A stretch of DNA of 64,000 nt, from the NCBI RefSeq assembly GCF_017357005.1, contig NZ_CP071589.1, positions 248,001 through 312,000 on the forward strand, read 5' to 3'. A program made the position numbers and the translations under genes. Origin of the DNA: Staphylococcus simiae (lineage in GTDB: Bacteria; Bacillota; Bacilli; Staphylococcales; Staphylococcaceae). The notes below the pieces were generated by a model, which made no database searches, was not told the origin of the DNA, and saw nothing but the letters and a program-made list of their open reading frames with translations. Positions within the stretch are counted from its first letter, which is position 1. Each line of letters starts with the position of its first letter. This document shows, in pieces, positions 55,720 through 64,000 of this stretch.

Positions 55720-55752
55720 TTGACTATAAAATTGTTTTAGGTTAACCTAAAA
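55720..55752 (+). promoter_or_regulatory. mntABC promoter with palindromic MntR-type operator
   Basis: TTGACT (55720-55725), 17 bases, then TAACCT (55743-55748). A perfect 18-bp palindrome TTTTAGGTTAACCTAAAA (55735-55752) covers the -10 box. It closely resembles the DtxR-family SirR/MntR boxes of staphylococcal sit/mnt operons, so Mn-loaded MntR should block RNA polymerase here. Confidence 0.88.
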
Positions 55753-55799
55753 ATATTGAGAAAATACATGTATTACAAAGATAAAGGCGGATGTTAAAT

Positions 55800-56555
55800 A
55801 TGTTGAAAGTTAAAAATTTAGCGGTTCGCTATAATAATGGAACGGAAGCACTTAAAGATGTAACGTTTAATTTAGATAGTGGACAAATATATGGGATTAT
55901 TGGCCCTAATGGTGCTGGGAAATCTACGTTATTAAAAGCAATAGTTAATTTAATACCACATAAAGGCTCAGTAGAGTTTAATGAGCATAATATTTTAAAA
56001 GAACTTAAAAATATTTCATATGTAGAACAAAAAAGCAATATTGATACATCATTTCCTATGAATGTCTTAGATAGTGTTGTTGTTGGCGTATATCCTAAAT
56101 TAAAGCCATGGCAATTTGTAACTAAGCAGATGAAACAACAAGCTGAAGAAGCCTTAAAGCAAGTTGATATGTATGATTTTAAAGATAGACAAATAGATGA
56201 ATTATCTGGCGGACAATTTCAAAGGGTACTTATTGCTCGTACACTCATTCAACAGACTGATCTTATTTTACTTGATGAACCGTTTGTAGGAATTGATGTT
56301 TATAGTGAAGATATTATCATTGATTTATTACATGATTTAGTTGCTCAAGGTAAAACAATTTTAATCGTACATCATGACTTATCTAAAGTGAAAAAATATT
56401 TTGATGGTGTCATCATTATTAATAAATCCATTGTGGCAATGGGACCAGTAGATGAAGCATTTACAACAGAAACATTAAGTGATGCATATGGTACGGGCAT
56501 CTTTTTACCATCAGCAAATGATAGTGAGAGTGTAGGTGATAACAGTCATGATTAA
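55800..56555 (+). CDS. mntA: Manganese ABC transporter, ATP-binding protein MntA
   Basis: A 251-residue ATPase: Walker A GPNGAGKST at about 36-44, signature LSGGQFQRVLIAR at about 140-152, Walker B LILLDEPFVGID at about 160-171, switch His in LIVHHD. The LDEPFVG(I/V)D form is typical of Mn/Zn/Fe cluster-9 importers. ATG at 55800, 9 bases beyond AAAGGCGG, is chosen over ATG at 55791. Overlaps mntB by 8 bases. Confidence 0.95.
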   Translation: MLKVKNLAVRYNNGTEALKDVTFNLDSGQIYGIIGPNGAGKSTLLKAIVNLIPHKGSVEFNEHNILKELKNISYVEQKSNIDTSFPMNVLDSVVVGVYPKLKPWQFVTKQMKQQAEEALKQVDMYDFKDRQIDELSGGQFQRVLIARTLIQQTDLILLDEPFVGIDVYSEDIIIDLLHDLVAQGKTILIVHHDLSKVKKYFDGVIIINKSIVAMGPVDEAFTTETLSDAYGTGIFLPSANDSESVGDNSHD

Positions 56556-57393
56556 CTTTATTAAAGATATATTTGAATTTAATTTCTTGCAAAATGCATT
56601 GATTACATCAGTCGTTATTGGTGTGATTTGTGGTGTTGTTGGTTGCTTTATCGTCTTAAGAGGTTTAGCCCTAATGGGAGATGCAATTTCACATGCAGTG
56701 TTACCCGGTGTGGCAATTTCATATATGATGGGAATTAATTTTTTCTATGGTGCTGTATTATTTGGTATTATGGCAGCTTTAGGTATTGGTTTTGTTAATC
56801 AAAATAGTAAAATTAAAAATGATTCTGCGATAGGTATTGTCTTTTCATCTTTCTTGGCACTAGGTGTATTACTAGTGACGAAAGCACAATCAGCGATTGA
56901 TTTAACTGAAGTATTATTTGGTAATGTACTGACAGTGAATCAAGAAGATCGAACTTTGACATTTATTGTAGCTGCTGTTGTACTTATATTGATTATTGTC
57001 TTTTATAAAGCATTTTTAGTATCTAGTTTTGATCCTACTATGGCACAAGCAGCAGGGATGCCTGTTAAATTAATTCATTATACGATGATGATTTTACTAA
57101 CATTAGTAACCGTTGCTTCATTACAAACTGTCGGCGTTATTTTAGTAGTATCATTACTGATTACGCCTGCTTCTACAGCGTATTTATTGGCTAAAAAGTT
57201 ATCGACAATGATTGTGATTTCCGCCTCAATTGGTGCATTGTCATCAATTATTGGACTATTTTTAAGTGTGCAATACAATTTACCTTCAGGAGTCGTGATT
57301 GTCTTAGTCATAACAGTCATTTTCATTATTACGTTCCTCTTCGCACCTAAAAATGGTTTACTATGGTTGAAAATGAAGGAGGCTAATAAGTGA
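56548..57393 (+). CDS. mntB: Manganese ABC transporter, permease MntB
   Basis: A 281-residue ABC-3 family permease with about 8-9 membrane helices: GCFIVLRGLALMGDAISHAVLPGVAISYMMG is the family's N-terminal signature (with the coupling segment), and SLQTVGVILVVSLLITPASTAYLL the second. ATG at 56548, 7 bases beyond AGGTGAT, chosen over an upstream GTG. Ends in a GTGA overlap with mntC. Confidence 0.94.
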   Translation: MINFIKDIFEFNFLQNALITSVVIGVICGVVGCFIVLRGLALMGDAISHAVLPGVAISYMMGINFFYGAVLFGIMAALGIGFVNQNSKIKNDSAIGIVFSSFLALGVLLVTKAQSAIDLTEVLFGNVLTVNQEDRTLTFIVAAVVLILIIVFYKAFLVSSFDPTMAQAAGMPVKLIHYTMMILLTLVTVASLQTVGVILVVSLLITPASTAYLLAKKLSTMIVISASIGALSSIIGLFLSVQYNLPSGVVIVLVITVIFIITFLFAPKNGLLWLKMKEANK

Positions 57394-58340
57394 AGAAATT
57401 AGTGTTATTTAGTACATTGATAGCATTATCATTGATACTTGTTGCCTGCGGTAATGAGCCAAAAAGTAAGGTGCCAATCGGTGAAGTAGATAAAGATAAA
57501 ATTCAAGTGGTTACTAGTTTTTCAATGTTAGAAGATATGGCCCAAAAAATTGGTGGTAAACATGTTGATGTCCATAACTTGGCGCCTATTGGTACAGATC
57601 CACATGAGTATGAACCGAAGCCAGAAGATATTAAACATATCGAAAAGGCGGATTTGATTTTATATAATGGTTTGAATCTTGAAGGTGGCGACAAAGGATG
57701 GCTTGCCAAAGCCATGAAGACAACAAATTATCCAACAGAAAATGCCATTGAAACAGGTAAGAAGATTAAACCACAATATTTAAAAGATGACGATGGACAT
57801 AAGGAAGTTAATCCTCATGCTTTTATTGATCCACATGCTGGAGAAGTAATGGTTAAAGCTACAACTCAAGCTTTTATCGACAAGAATCCTAAAAATAAAG
57901 CTTATTATAAGAAAAATGAAGCAGCATATTTAAAAGAGTTACATCAGATAGAACAAGATTATCAACAACAATTAGGAAGCATACCTAAAAAAGACCGTAT
58001 ACTTGTGACGAGTGAACAAGCGTTTCAATATTTAACGTCACGTTATGACTTTAAAGAAGGCTATATATGGCCGATTGATACTGAGGAAAATGGTTCACCT
58101 GAACAACTAAAAGGATTGATTCGTTTTATTAAACATCATAATCCTAAAGTATTATTTATAGAGTCCAATGTAGATAAAAGACCGATGCAAACCGTTTCTG
58201 AAGAAACAGGCGTACCAATTTATCATAAACCGATTTATTCTGATGAAATCGGACGCAAAGGTCATGAAGCAGACACGTATTTAAGTTATCTGAAATATAA
58301 TTTGAAAGTGCTAACTGATGGTTTGACAAGTAAGCACTAA
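57390..58340 (+). CDS. mntC: Manganese-binding lipoprotein MntC
   Basis: A 316-residue cluster A-I solute-binding lipoprotein. Lipobox LVAC with Cys20; metal ligands His72 (TDPHEYEP), His143 (NPHAFIDP), Glu209 (TSEQAF) and Asp285 (YSDEIG), the His-His-Glu-Asp set for Mn. Start GTG at 57390 with AAGGAGG 7 bases upstream. Binds Mn(II) outside the membrane and hands it to MntB. Last gene of the operon. Confidence 0.95.
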   Translation: MKKLVLFSTLIALSLILVACGNEPKSKVPIGEVDKDKIQVVTSFSMLEDMAQKIGGKHVDVHNLAPIGTDPHEYEPKPEDIKHIEKADLILYNGLNLEGGDKGWLAKAMKTTNYPTENAIETGKKIKPQYLKDDDGHKEVNPHAFIDPHAGEVMVKATTQAFIDKNPKNKAYYKKNEAAYLKELHQIEQDYQQQLGSIPKKDRILVTSEQAFQYLTSRYDFKEGYIWPIDTEENGSPEQLKGLIRFIKHHNPKVLFIESNVDKRPMQTVSEETGVPIYHKPIYSDEIGRKGHEADTYLSYLKYNLKVLTDGLTSKH

Positions 58341-58407
58341 ATAATAAAGCATAGGCACTTGTAGTAACTATACTTTGAGCTGACCCCAATTAGTGGGAAT
58401 AATATAA

Positions 58408-58441
58408 AAACGCCGTTTGTCATCAGTGACAGACGGCGTTT
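58408..58441. terminator. Bidirectional terminator between mntC and ulaA
   Basis: A 15-bp stem with one G-U pair (58408-58422 with 58427-58441; AAACGCCG...CGGCGTTT) and a TCAG loop, between two converging operons. Confidence 0.92.
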
Positions 58442-58452
58442 AACATTTTCAA

Positions 58453-59802
58453 TTAGTTATGTTGTTCTTTGTGGCGACCTTTTAAAGCGATAGCAACACC
58501 ACCAATAATAATGATAAATAAAATAGAACCAATAAGACCTAGATATTTCACAGCATTACCGAAAACAATACCAATAGCTAAAAAGTCAGTATCTGAGAAT
58601 GTTGTTGCAGCGCCGCCTAAATCTCCAAGGAATGGTAAGAATAGTAAAGGTAAAAATGTGATAAGGATACCATTTAATGCTGAACCAGCAATCGCACCTT
58701 TAATTCCACCGCGAGCATTACCGAATACTGCAGCTGTTGCACCTAGGAAGAAGTGAGCTACAACACCTGGTAAGATGACGACACCACCAAATAAAAATAA
58801 TATGAACATACCTAAGACACCAGTTATAAAGCTGACAAAGAATCCAATTAACACTGCATTTTGTGCGTAAGGAAAGACAATTGGACAGTCTAATGCAGGT
58901 TTAGAATTAGGTACTAATTTTTCAGAAATACCTTTAAAAGCTGGAACAATTTCAGCTAATATTAAGCGCACACCTGTTAAAATGATAAACACGCCTGCAG
59001 CAAATGTCACACCTTGAATTAATGAGAAGACAATAAAGTTTTGTCCGTCACTGATACTGTTATGAACATAACCAACACCAGCAAATAAACAAGCAATAAA
59101 ATACAATAGTGCCATCGTTATTGAAATACTTATTGTACTTTCACGTAAGAAACTTAATCCTTTTGGAAAATTGATGTCTTCAGTCGATTTAGATTTACCA
59201 TTGAATAATTGACCAACAGCACCAGCTGCCCAGTAACTAATAGAACCGAAGTGTCCTAAAGCAACTTGATCATTGCCGGTAATTTTACGCATTGTCGGTT
59301 GTAACAACGCTGGTAATACTGCCATAATCAAACCTAATACAAGTGCACCAATGACAATTGTTAACCAACCTTTGATGTGACCAACAGTTAACATAATAGC
59401 TAGAAATGCAGCCATATAAAATGTATGATGTCCTGTTAAAAAAATATATTTTAAATTAGTAAAACGGGCGATTAAAATATTAACAATCATGCCGCAAACC
59501 ATAATTAATGCCGCTGTTGTACCAAAATCTTTGAGTGCTAATGAAACGATAGCTTCGTTATTTGGAACGATACCTTGAACGCCAAAGGCATGTTGGAAAA
59601 TTTTACCGAACGGTTCAAGAGATTTGACAACAACATCAGCACCTGCACTTAATATTAGAAAGCCAAGTATCGTTTTAATTGTGCCAGCAGTAATGGTAGC
59701 TGCTGGTTTTTTCTGTACTACTAGACCGATGAAGGCAATTAAAGCTACTAAAATTGAAGGTTGACTTAAAATATCAACAATAAAATTAAGTATCGATTGC
59801 AT
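58453..59802 (-). CDS. ulaA: PTS EIIC of the ascorbate/Ula type
   Basis: A 449-residue membrane permease of the UlaA/SgaT family (about 11 helices). Family segments: GTIKTILGFLILSAGADVVVKSLEPFG, TNLKYIFLTGHHTFYMAAFLAIML (substrate-site His), GHFGSISYWAAGAVGQ, and FFLGATAAVFGNARGGIKGAIAGSALNGI. The usual substrate is L-ascorbate, but no ascorbate-catabolic genes are nearby, so this is inferred. AAGGAGG before the ATG. Last gene of a four-gene minus-strand operon. Confidence 0.9.
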   Translation of the reverse strand: MQSILNFIVDILSQPSILVALIAFIGLVVQKKPAATITAGTIKTILGFLILSAGADVVVKSLEPFGKIFQHAFGVQGIVPNNEAIVSLALKDFGTTAALIMVCGMIVNILIARFTNLKYIFLTGHHTFYMAAFLAIMLTVGHIKGWLTIVIGALVLGLIMAVLPALLQPTMRKITGNDQVALGHFGSISYWAAGAVGQLFNGKSKSTEDINFPKGLSFLRESTISISITMALLYFIACLFAGVGYVHNSISDGQNFIVFSLIQGVTFAAGVFIILTGVRLILAEIVPAFKGISEKLVPNSKPALDCPIVFPYAQNAVLIGFFVSFITGVLGMFILFLFGGVVILPGVVAHFFLGATAAVFGNARGGIKGAIAGSALNGILITFLPLLFLPFLGDLGGAATTFSDTDFLAIGIVFGNAVKYLGLIGSILFIIIIGGVAIALKGRHKEQHN

Positions 59803-59818
59803 AGCATTTAACCTCCTT

Positions 59819-60103
59819 TTAGATTAAGTTTTGTTCTTGCAATTTTTGAGATAACTTTTGTTCTAATTCTTCTTTATCTAAAATATTATCTAAAACAATG
59901 ACTTCTCCAAGACGTTGTGCATTTTCTTCTAAGTCTCTACCACAGATAAATAAGTCTGCCATTTCTGGACTAGCTGTCATAATGTCACTGTGTTCAACTT
60001 CTATCTCACTCGGTGCATTTAAATGACGTAAAGCTTCTTGAGCATTCATTTCTACCATGAAACTACTTCCTAAACCGTGTCCACATACTACTAAAATTTT
60101 CAT
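59819..60103 (-). CDS. ulaB: PTS EIIB of the lactose/ascorbate fold
   Basis: A 94-residue EIIB. The phospho-Cys is in the N-terminal loop VVCGHGLGSSFM (CxxGxGSS type). It takes phosphate from EIIA and passes it to the sugar bound by UlaA. ATG at 60103 is 10 bases beyond AAGGAG; the ATG at 60112 is only 1 base away from it. Sixteen bases separate it from ulaA. Confidence 0.9.
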   Translation of the reverse strand: MKILVVCGHGLGSSFMVEMNAQEALRHLNAPSEIEVEHSDIMTASPEMADLFICGRDLEENAQRLGEVIVLDNILDKEELEQKLSQKLQEQNLI

Positions 60104-60104
60104 T

Positions 60105-60548
60105 TTAATCATTCTCCTTTAAAATTGATAATATTTGTTGTGATGTCTTAGCTTCCAACAAATGTTGTACGATTTGTTGATTACCTAACAAAGATGCTAA
60201 GTTTTGTAATATTGATAAATGTGATGTGTTATCTATAGCGCTCAGTACAAATACTAATGTAGCTTTATGCTGATCATCACAAAATTGCACTTGTTTATTA
60301 AGTTTGAGTAAGCTAAGACCAACTTGATGAACATCATGATTTGGTCGTGCATGTGCAATCGCTATGTCAGGCGCAATAACAATGTATGGACCTAATTCAT
60401 GAACACTATTGATCATGGCATCAACGTAACTTTGTTCAATCATTTGATGCTCTAGTAAAGGTTTAGCCGCAATTGTTATGGCATCCATCCAATTAGGTAC
60501 CTCGTCCTTTACTATAATATGATCCTTAGTTAATATATCTAACGCCAC
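60105..60548 (-). CDS. PTS EIIA (fructose/mannitol/ascorbate type)
   Basis: A 147-residue EIIA of the PTS_EIIA type 2 fold. The phospho-His is in IAPDIAIAHARPNHDV; LGPYIVIAPDIAIAHAR is the family pattern. Start GTG at 60546-60548, 9 bases beyond GGAGG; a longer reading from 60611 overlaps the regulator gene and lacks a site. It is separated from ulaB's ATG by one base and follows the regulator by 4 bases. UlaC is the likely equivalent. Confidence 0.9.
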   Translation of the reverse strand: MALDILTKDHIIVKDEVPNWMDAITIAAKPLLEHQMIEQSYVDAMINSVHELGPYIVIAPDIAIAHARPNHDVHQVGLSLLKLNKQVQFCDDQHKATLVFVLSAIDNTSHLSILQNLASLLGNQQIVQHLLEAKTSQQILSILKEND

Positions 60549-60552
60549 AATA

Positions 60553-62505
60553 TTAAACCTCCTTATTTTTAATTTGTGATATAGCATTGATAATGGTTGG
60601 TATGTCTCCATCTATAAATGATTGCTTAATCTTATTGTCAGTTAATAATTCACTAAGTTGTCCTAAGGCTTTTAAGTGAATATTGGGATGATTCGTAGCT
60701 AAAGTAATAACTACATAAACAGGATCATTGTGTTGACTACCAAAATTTACACCCTGTTTAAAATAGGTTAATGCAAACCCAGCACCATTTTTAACTAAAT
60801 GAGTACTTGCATGAATAAGTGCTACATGTGGACTAATCACTATATACGGGCCAAATTTTTCAAATTGGTCTAAGATAGCCGTGACGTAGTGATGGTCAAC
60901 AATTTGATCGATAATTAATGGTTCAACAGCTTGGGCAATGGCCTGTTCTTTAGTTATTAAATCATCATTAACTGTAATACGATGACTAGGTAATAATTCA
61001 GCTAGAGATTTACCAGAATTAGACATTTTAGCAACGCGTGATTCTCTAGCATTATTGATAATCTGATTTAATTTTTGACGTGATTGTTGATTAATAAAAG
61101 GATCTACAATAATCACTGGAATGGATTGAATATTGCAGGGCACAGTTGAAATAACGTAATCAATATCATTTTGAATTAATTGATTTTCATCCAATTGATA
61201 AACTGAATAAGCATCAATAATATGAAATTCAGGATATAAATGAGATAATTTGGATTTTAATAATTGAGATGTACCAATGCCAGAGCCACACATAAGAACA
61301 ACTTTAATTAATTGTTGAGTTTCGGTAGCTACTCTTTCAATACTTGAAGCAAAATGAATGGCAATAAAAGCAAGTTCATCTTTAGTAAACGTTATATTTA
61401 AAAATGCTTCCAACAGACTAATATGTCGTTGGATCGCTTCCACTAATTCAGGATAACGTTGATATATTTCATCTTTTAAAGGATTGTGCTGTGTGATATC
61501 AAATTGAATCCGATAAATCGCTGGCTTAAGATGTGTACTTAAACTATTAAGTAATTTGTTATCTTTTTGAAATTCTAATCCCAAATCTAAACCTACATAA
61601 GTAATAAATGATTCGATTGCTTCAGCAAGATATGTTTCATCACTCATAGAAGCTACTGAATTATCTGTTATTCTAGAACCTAATAAATGTAACGTGATGA
61701 ATAAAGTTTCAGATTGTGGAAAGGTTATATCACAAGCACGTTCTAATTTATCGATAAGTTTACGAGCGATGTCATATTGTAGTGTTTGAGATAGTCTATC
61801 CATTTCATCACTAGGCACACTAAAAGCGCGTTGTTCAAACAATCGTTGTATGGCAATGAGAATATGATAAATTAGACCATCAATAGCACTTTGAACTAGG
61901 TGATAACTTTCTTCTTCTAAAGTGGTAATGACAATGTTACGCACGATAGTTACGGAATCTGAAGCAAAGATGTCAGATTCTATAAACGGTGCAGCTTGTT
62001 TTACGTATTGTTGAATATAATACGCGTAAGCTTTGCGATAATTATCTTCATTACCACTTATATTAAATCCTTTATTGCTGATATAATTTAATTGTAAGTG
62101 GAAGTTATCAAGCTGAAGTTGAATTAATTTCAGATCGTCAGCTATAGTACGTCTTGATACATGAACATACTCAGATAATTGTTTCGATGTAATAGGAGAG
62201 CCCGATTCAAAAAGCTTTAACATAAGCTGTGTTATTCTTTCATCTTTTGACAAATGTATAGGACCAACGCTAGTGTGCTCTAACTCATGTTGTAAGTTAG
62301 CATGCGTTGTCGAAACTTTAACACCATAAGCTTTATGACGCGTGACATCATAGTTAAGTGATTTAGAGTATTGCTCAATGAATTCTAAGTCATACTGTAT
62401 TGTTCGTTTAGATACGCCGAAATGAGTTGCGAGGTAGCTTATAGTGACATAATTTTCTTCAGTGACTAATAAATGTAAAATTTCAAGTTGTCTTTGGCTT
62501 AGCAA
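60553..62505 (-). CDS. BglG/ManR-type PRD transcriptional regulator with EIIB and EIIA domains
   Basis: A 650-residue regulator. HTH_11 (about 1-60) and Mga-type HTH (about 80-160) are followed by PRD1 (about 190-290) and PRD2 (about 300-395; phospho-His in ETLFITLHLLGS and ELAFIAIHFAS), an EIIB-like domain (about 405-490; Cys in LMCGSGIGTSQLLK) and a C-terminal EIIA domain (about 500-645; His in HVALIHAS). This layout senses PTS phosphorylation and activates the downstream transporter. Start TTG at 62503-62505, 8 bases after AGGAGG. Confidence 0.92.
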   Translation of the reverse strand: MLSQRQLEILHLLVTEENYVTISYLATHFGVSKRTIQYDLEFIEQYSKSLNYDVTRHKAYGVKVSTTHANLQHELEHTSVGPIHLSKDERITQLMLKLFESGSPITSKQLSEYVHVSRRTIADDLKLIQLQLDNFHLQLNYISNKGFNISGNEDNYRKAYAYYIQQYVKQAAPFIESDIFASDSVTIVRNIVITTLEEESYHLVQSAIDGLIYHILIAIQRLFEQRAFSVPSDEMDRLSQTLQYDIARKLIDKLERACDITFPQSETLFITLHLLGSRITDNSVASMSDETYLAEAIESFITYVGLDLGLEFQKDNKLLNSLSTHLKPAIYRIQFDITQHNPLKDEIYQRYPELVEAIQRHISLLEAFLNITFTKDELAFIAIHFASSIERVATETQQLIKVVLMCGSGIGTSQLLKSKLSHLYPEFHIIDAYSVYQLDENQLIQNDIDYVISTVPCNIQSIPVIIVDPFINQQSRQKLNQIINNARESRVAKMSNSGKSLAELLPSHRITVNDDLITKEQAIAQAVEPLIIDQIVDHHYVTAILDQFEKFGPYIVISPHVALIHASTHLVKNGAGFALTYFKQGVNFGSQHNDPVYVVITLATNHPNIHLKALGQLSELLTDNKIKQSFIDGDIPTIINAISQIKNKEV

Positions 62506-62527
62506 TGTAGCATCCTCCTATAGTTAA

Positions 62528-62542
62528 TTGTAAGCGATTTCT
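62528..62542. promoter_or_regulatory. cre (CcpA) site upstream of the Ula-type PTS operon
   Basis: TTGTAAGCGATTTCT matches WTGNAANCGNWNNCW fully, 23 bases before the regulator's start. Catabolite control of an alternative-sugar PTS is expected. Confidence 0.75.
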
Positions 62543-62650
62543 ATGAATGATAGATATGCAATGTCTTTCATATTTTAATCCGAAAAATTTCACAGCAATA
62601 GTTGTAGGTTATATTTTTTACGATATATCGAAAAAATATGTTAAAAAGTG

Positions 62651-62695
62651 TTGACATATATTTTAACGAGGTTTATATTTAGTTAGACTTCTAAC
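62651..62695 (+). promoter_or_regulatory. mepR promoter and MepR operator
   Basis: TTGACA (62651-62656), 17 bases, TATATT (62674-62679), then the inverted repeat GTTAGA-CT-TCTAAC (62682-62695). GTTAG is the known MepR half-site in S. aureus. Its place just after the -10 box implies autorepression of mepR. Confidence 0.85.
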
Positions 62696-62714
62696 GAAAG
62701 AGGTGATAAATGCT

Positions 62715-63134
62715 ATGGAAATGACATATTCGTATTTATTTAGAATGTTGAGTCATGAAATGAAGCAGAAAGCTGATCAAAAGTTAGAGCAATTTGATAT
62801 TACCAATGAGCAGGGCCATACGCTTGGATATTTATATGCGCACCAGCAAGATGGTTTAACTCAAAATGATATCGCTAGAGCATTGCAACGTAAAGGGCCG
62901 ACAGTAAGTAATTTACTGAGGAATCTTGAGCGTAAAAAACTTATATATCGCTATGTTGATGCCAAAGACACGCGTAGCAAAAATATTGGATTAACGACTG
63001 CAGGAATCAAGTTAGTAGAAGCTTTCACATCTATCTTTGATGACATGGAAAAAACGATGGAAGCACAATTTACTGCTGAAGAAAATGAACAGATGAAGAA
63101 AAATTTAACTAAGATGTTATCAAGTTTACAATAA
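62715..63134 (+). CDS. mepR: MepR, MarR-family repressor of the MepA efflux pump
   Basis: A 139-residue MarR-type winged-helix dimer. The recognition helix region is GLTQNDIARALQRKGPTVSNLLRNLERKKLIYR, the wing VDAKDTRSKNIGLT, and the N- and C-terminal helices form the dimer. It closely resembles S. aureus MepR in sequence and length; cationic drugs release it from DNA. ATG at 62715, 8 bases beyond GAGGTGAT, chosen over an in-frame GTG at 62703 within that site. Confidence 0.95.
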   Translation: MEMTYSYLFRMLSHEMKQKADQKLEQFDITNEQGHTLGYLYAHQQDGLTQNDIARALQRKGPTVSNLLRNLERKKLIYRYVDAKDTRSKNIGLTTAGIKLVEAFTSIFDDMEKTMEAQFTAEENEQMKKNLTKMLSSLQ

Positions 63135-63140
63135 TAGATT

Positions 63141-63164
63141 AAGTGACTGTTTGAACAGTCACTT
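63141..63164 (+). terminator. Short terminator between mepR and mepA
   Basis: A perfect 10-bp stem AAGTGACTGT/ACAGTCACTT with a TTGA loop, but only a weak T-rich tail, so some read-through into mepA is likely. Confidence 0.7.
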
Positions 63165-63180
63165 TACTTAACGCTATATA

Positions 63181-63194
63181 GTTAGATATCTAAT
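63181..63194. promoter_or_regulatory. MepR operator upstream of mepA
   Basis: GTTAGATATCTAAT with a perfect 12-bp centre TTAGATATCTAA; a second GTTAG half-site occurs on the other strand in TAAGCTAAC at 63201-63209. It gives mepA separate MepR control. Confidence 0.82.
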
Positions 63195-63242
63195 TATTAG
63201 TAAGCTAACAATTAAATTAACTATTTTAAGGGAGTATAGACA

Positions 63243-64000
63243 ATGAAAGACGAACAATTATATTATTTTGAAAAATCACCTGTATTTAAAGCAATGATGC
63301 ATTTCTCATTACCAATGATGATAGCGTCATTATTAAGTGTGATTTATGGGATTTTAAATATTTATTTTATTGGATTTTTAAATGATAGTCACATGATTTC
63401 AGCAATTTCTTTAACATTACCAATATTTGCATTATTAATGGGATTTGGTAACTTATTTGGCATAGGTGCTGGAACATATATTTCTCGTTTGTTAGGTGCT
63501 AAAGATTATAGTAAAAGTAAATTTGTAAGTAGCTTTTCAATTTATGGTGGTTTAATTCTGGGTATTATCATTATTATTGTGACATTACCTTTTAGTGATC
63601 AAATCGCTTCATTATTAGGTGCTAGAGGAGAAACATTAGCATTAACTAGTAATTATTTAAAAGTAATGTTTTTAAGTGCACCATTTGTTATTTTATTCTT
63701 TATTTTAGAACAATTTGCACGTTCAATTGGTGCACCAATCATTTCAATGATTGGTATGCTTGCTAGCGTTGGTTTAAATATTATTTTAGATCCAATCTTA
63801 ATTTTTGCTTTTCATTTAGATGTTGTAGGTGCTGCTTTAGGGACAGCAATTTCAAATGTTGTAGCAGCATTATTCTTCATTATTTATTTTATTAAAAATA
63901 GTGATGTTGTATCTGTAAATATTAAATTTGTTAAACCGAATAAAGAAATGTTAGTTGAAATTTTTAAAATTGGTATTCCAGCATTCTTGATGAGTATTCT
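63243..64000 (+). CDS. mepA: MepA, MATE-family multidrug efflux pump, 5' part (continues past right edge)
   Basis: The first 252 codons are open to the window end. Sequence begins [44 protein letters not shown], the MATE N-terminus as in S. aureus MepA, with at least six membrane helices present, including [19 protein letters not shown] and [23 protein letters not shown]. It exports cationic dyes, biocides and fluoroquinolones by Na+/H+ antiport. ATG with AAGGGAG. The downstream mepB, if present, is outside the window. Confidence 0.95.
   Translation, partial: MKDEQLYYFEKSPVFKAMMHFSLPMMIASLLSVIYGILNIYFIGFLNDSHMISAISLTLPIFALLMGFGNLFGIGAGTYISRLLGAKDYSKSKFVSSFSIYGGLILGIIIIIVTLPFSDQIASLLGARGETLALTSNYLKVMFLSAPFVILFFILEQFARSIGAPIISMIGMLASVGLNIILDPILIFAFHLDVVGAALGTAISNVVAALFFIIYFIKNSDVVSVNIKFVKPNKEMLVEIFKIGIPAFLMSI

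Noticed and set aside
58370-58400. Possible IS end remnant (GAGCTGACCCCAATTAGTGG)
   Set aside because: The short sequence resembles ends of some IS3-type elements, but no partner end, duplication or transposase fragment is present.
7750-63242. CRISPR array or tRNA/rRNA genes
   Set aside because: No regularly spaced direct repeats with unique spacers and no cloverleaf or rRNA segments were seen; the repeated sequences are dispersed, not arrayed.

Overview
The window is AT-rich, low-GC Gram-positive chromosome and reads as a Staphylococcus close to the S. aureus group. LytM, SapS-type acid phosphatase, BrnQ, PsuK/PsuG/NupC, MntABC, the SirTM/macrodomain/GcvH-L/LplA2 operon and MepR/MepA all resemble their S. 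aureus counterparts and many sit in a similar order. The species cannot be fixed from the sequence alone. No tRNA, rRNA or CRISPR array is visible.

Layout. 1-9.2 kb: ribokinase (cut by the left edge), a PucG-type aminotransferase, an MFS exporter, a choloylglycine-hydrolase-family amidase, an unknown protein, a beta-propeller protein, LytM, and a formate/nitrite transporter behind a perfect Rex box. 9.47-11.34 kb: an intact group II intron of the terminator-targeting (class C) type. 11.4-18.6 kb: BrnQ, a DinB-fold protein, SapS, an FtsX/MacB-type ABC pair and a PTS-IIC-like membrane protein. 18.67-22.73 kb: a second copy of the same intron, whose reverse transcriptase is split by a complete IS21-family element with an exact 8-bp target duplication. 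23-26.2 kb: pseudouridine salvage (HTH-kinase, glycosidase, nucleoside permease) behind a cre site.

26.5-45.9 kb is the metabolic centrepiece: an allantoin catabolism island. PucR regulates; PucI imports allantoin; AllB and AllC open and deaminate it; AllE gives ureidoglycolate; two tandem AllD-type dehydrogenases give oxalurate; AllF/AllG/AllH (formerly FdrA/YlbE/YlbF) carbamoylate phosphate and release oxamate; carbamate kinase makes ATP. A CynX/NimT-type transporter ends the run. A second amidase (HyuC-like) plus an alpha/beta-hydrolase are embedded on the opposite strand. The PucG aminotransferase at 0.75-1.97 kb belongs to the same pathway but lies about 25 kb away.

46.3-64 kb: an orphan TIM-barrel protein divergent from a YqeG-type HAD phosphatase fused to a VanW domain; a Ser-rich lipoprotein; the OYE / luciferase-like / GcvH-L / macrodomain / SirTM / LplA2 oxidative-stress module; MntABC behind a perfect palindromic MntR-type operator; a four-gene PRD-regulated Ula-type PTS operon; and MepR/MepA (MepA cut by the right edge).

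The intergenic DNA holds two dispersed repeat families: a long structured one (four good copies, two decayed) and a short hairpin one (three copies, one apparently split by another repeat). Start codons were chosen by ribosome-binding-site spacing; several genes appear to start with TTG or GTG.
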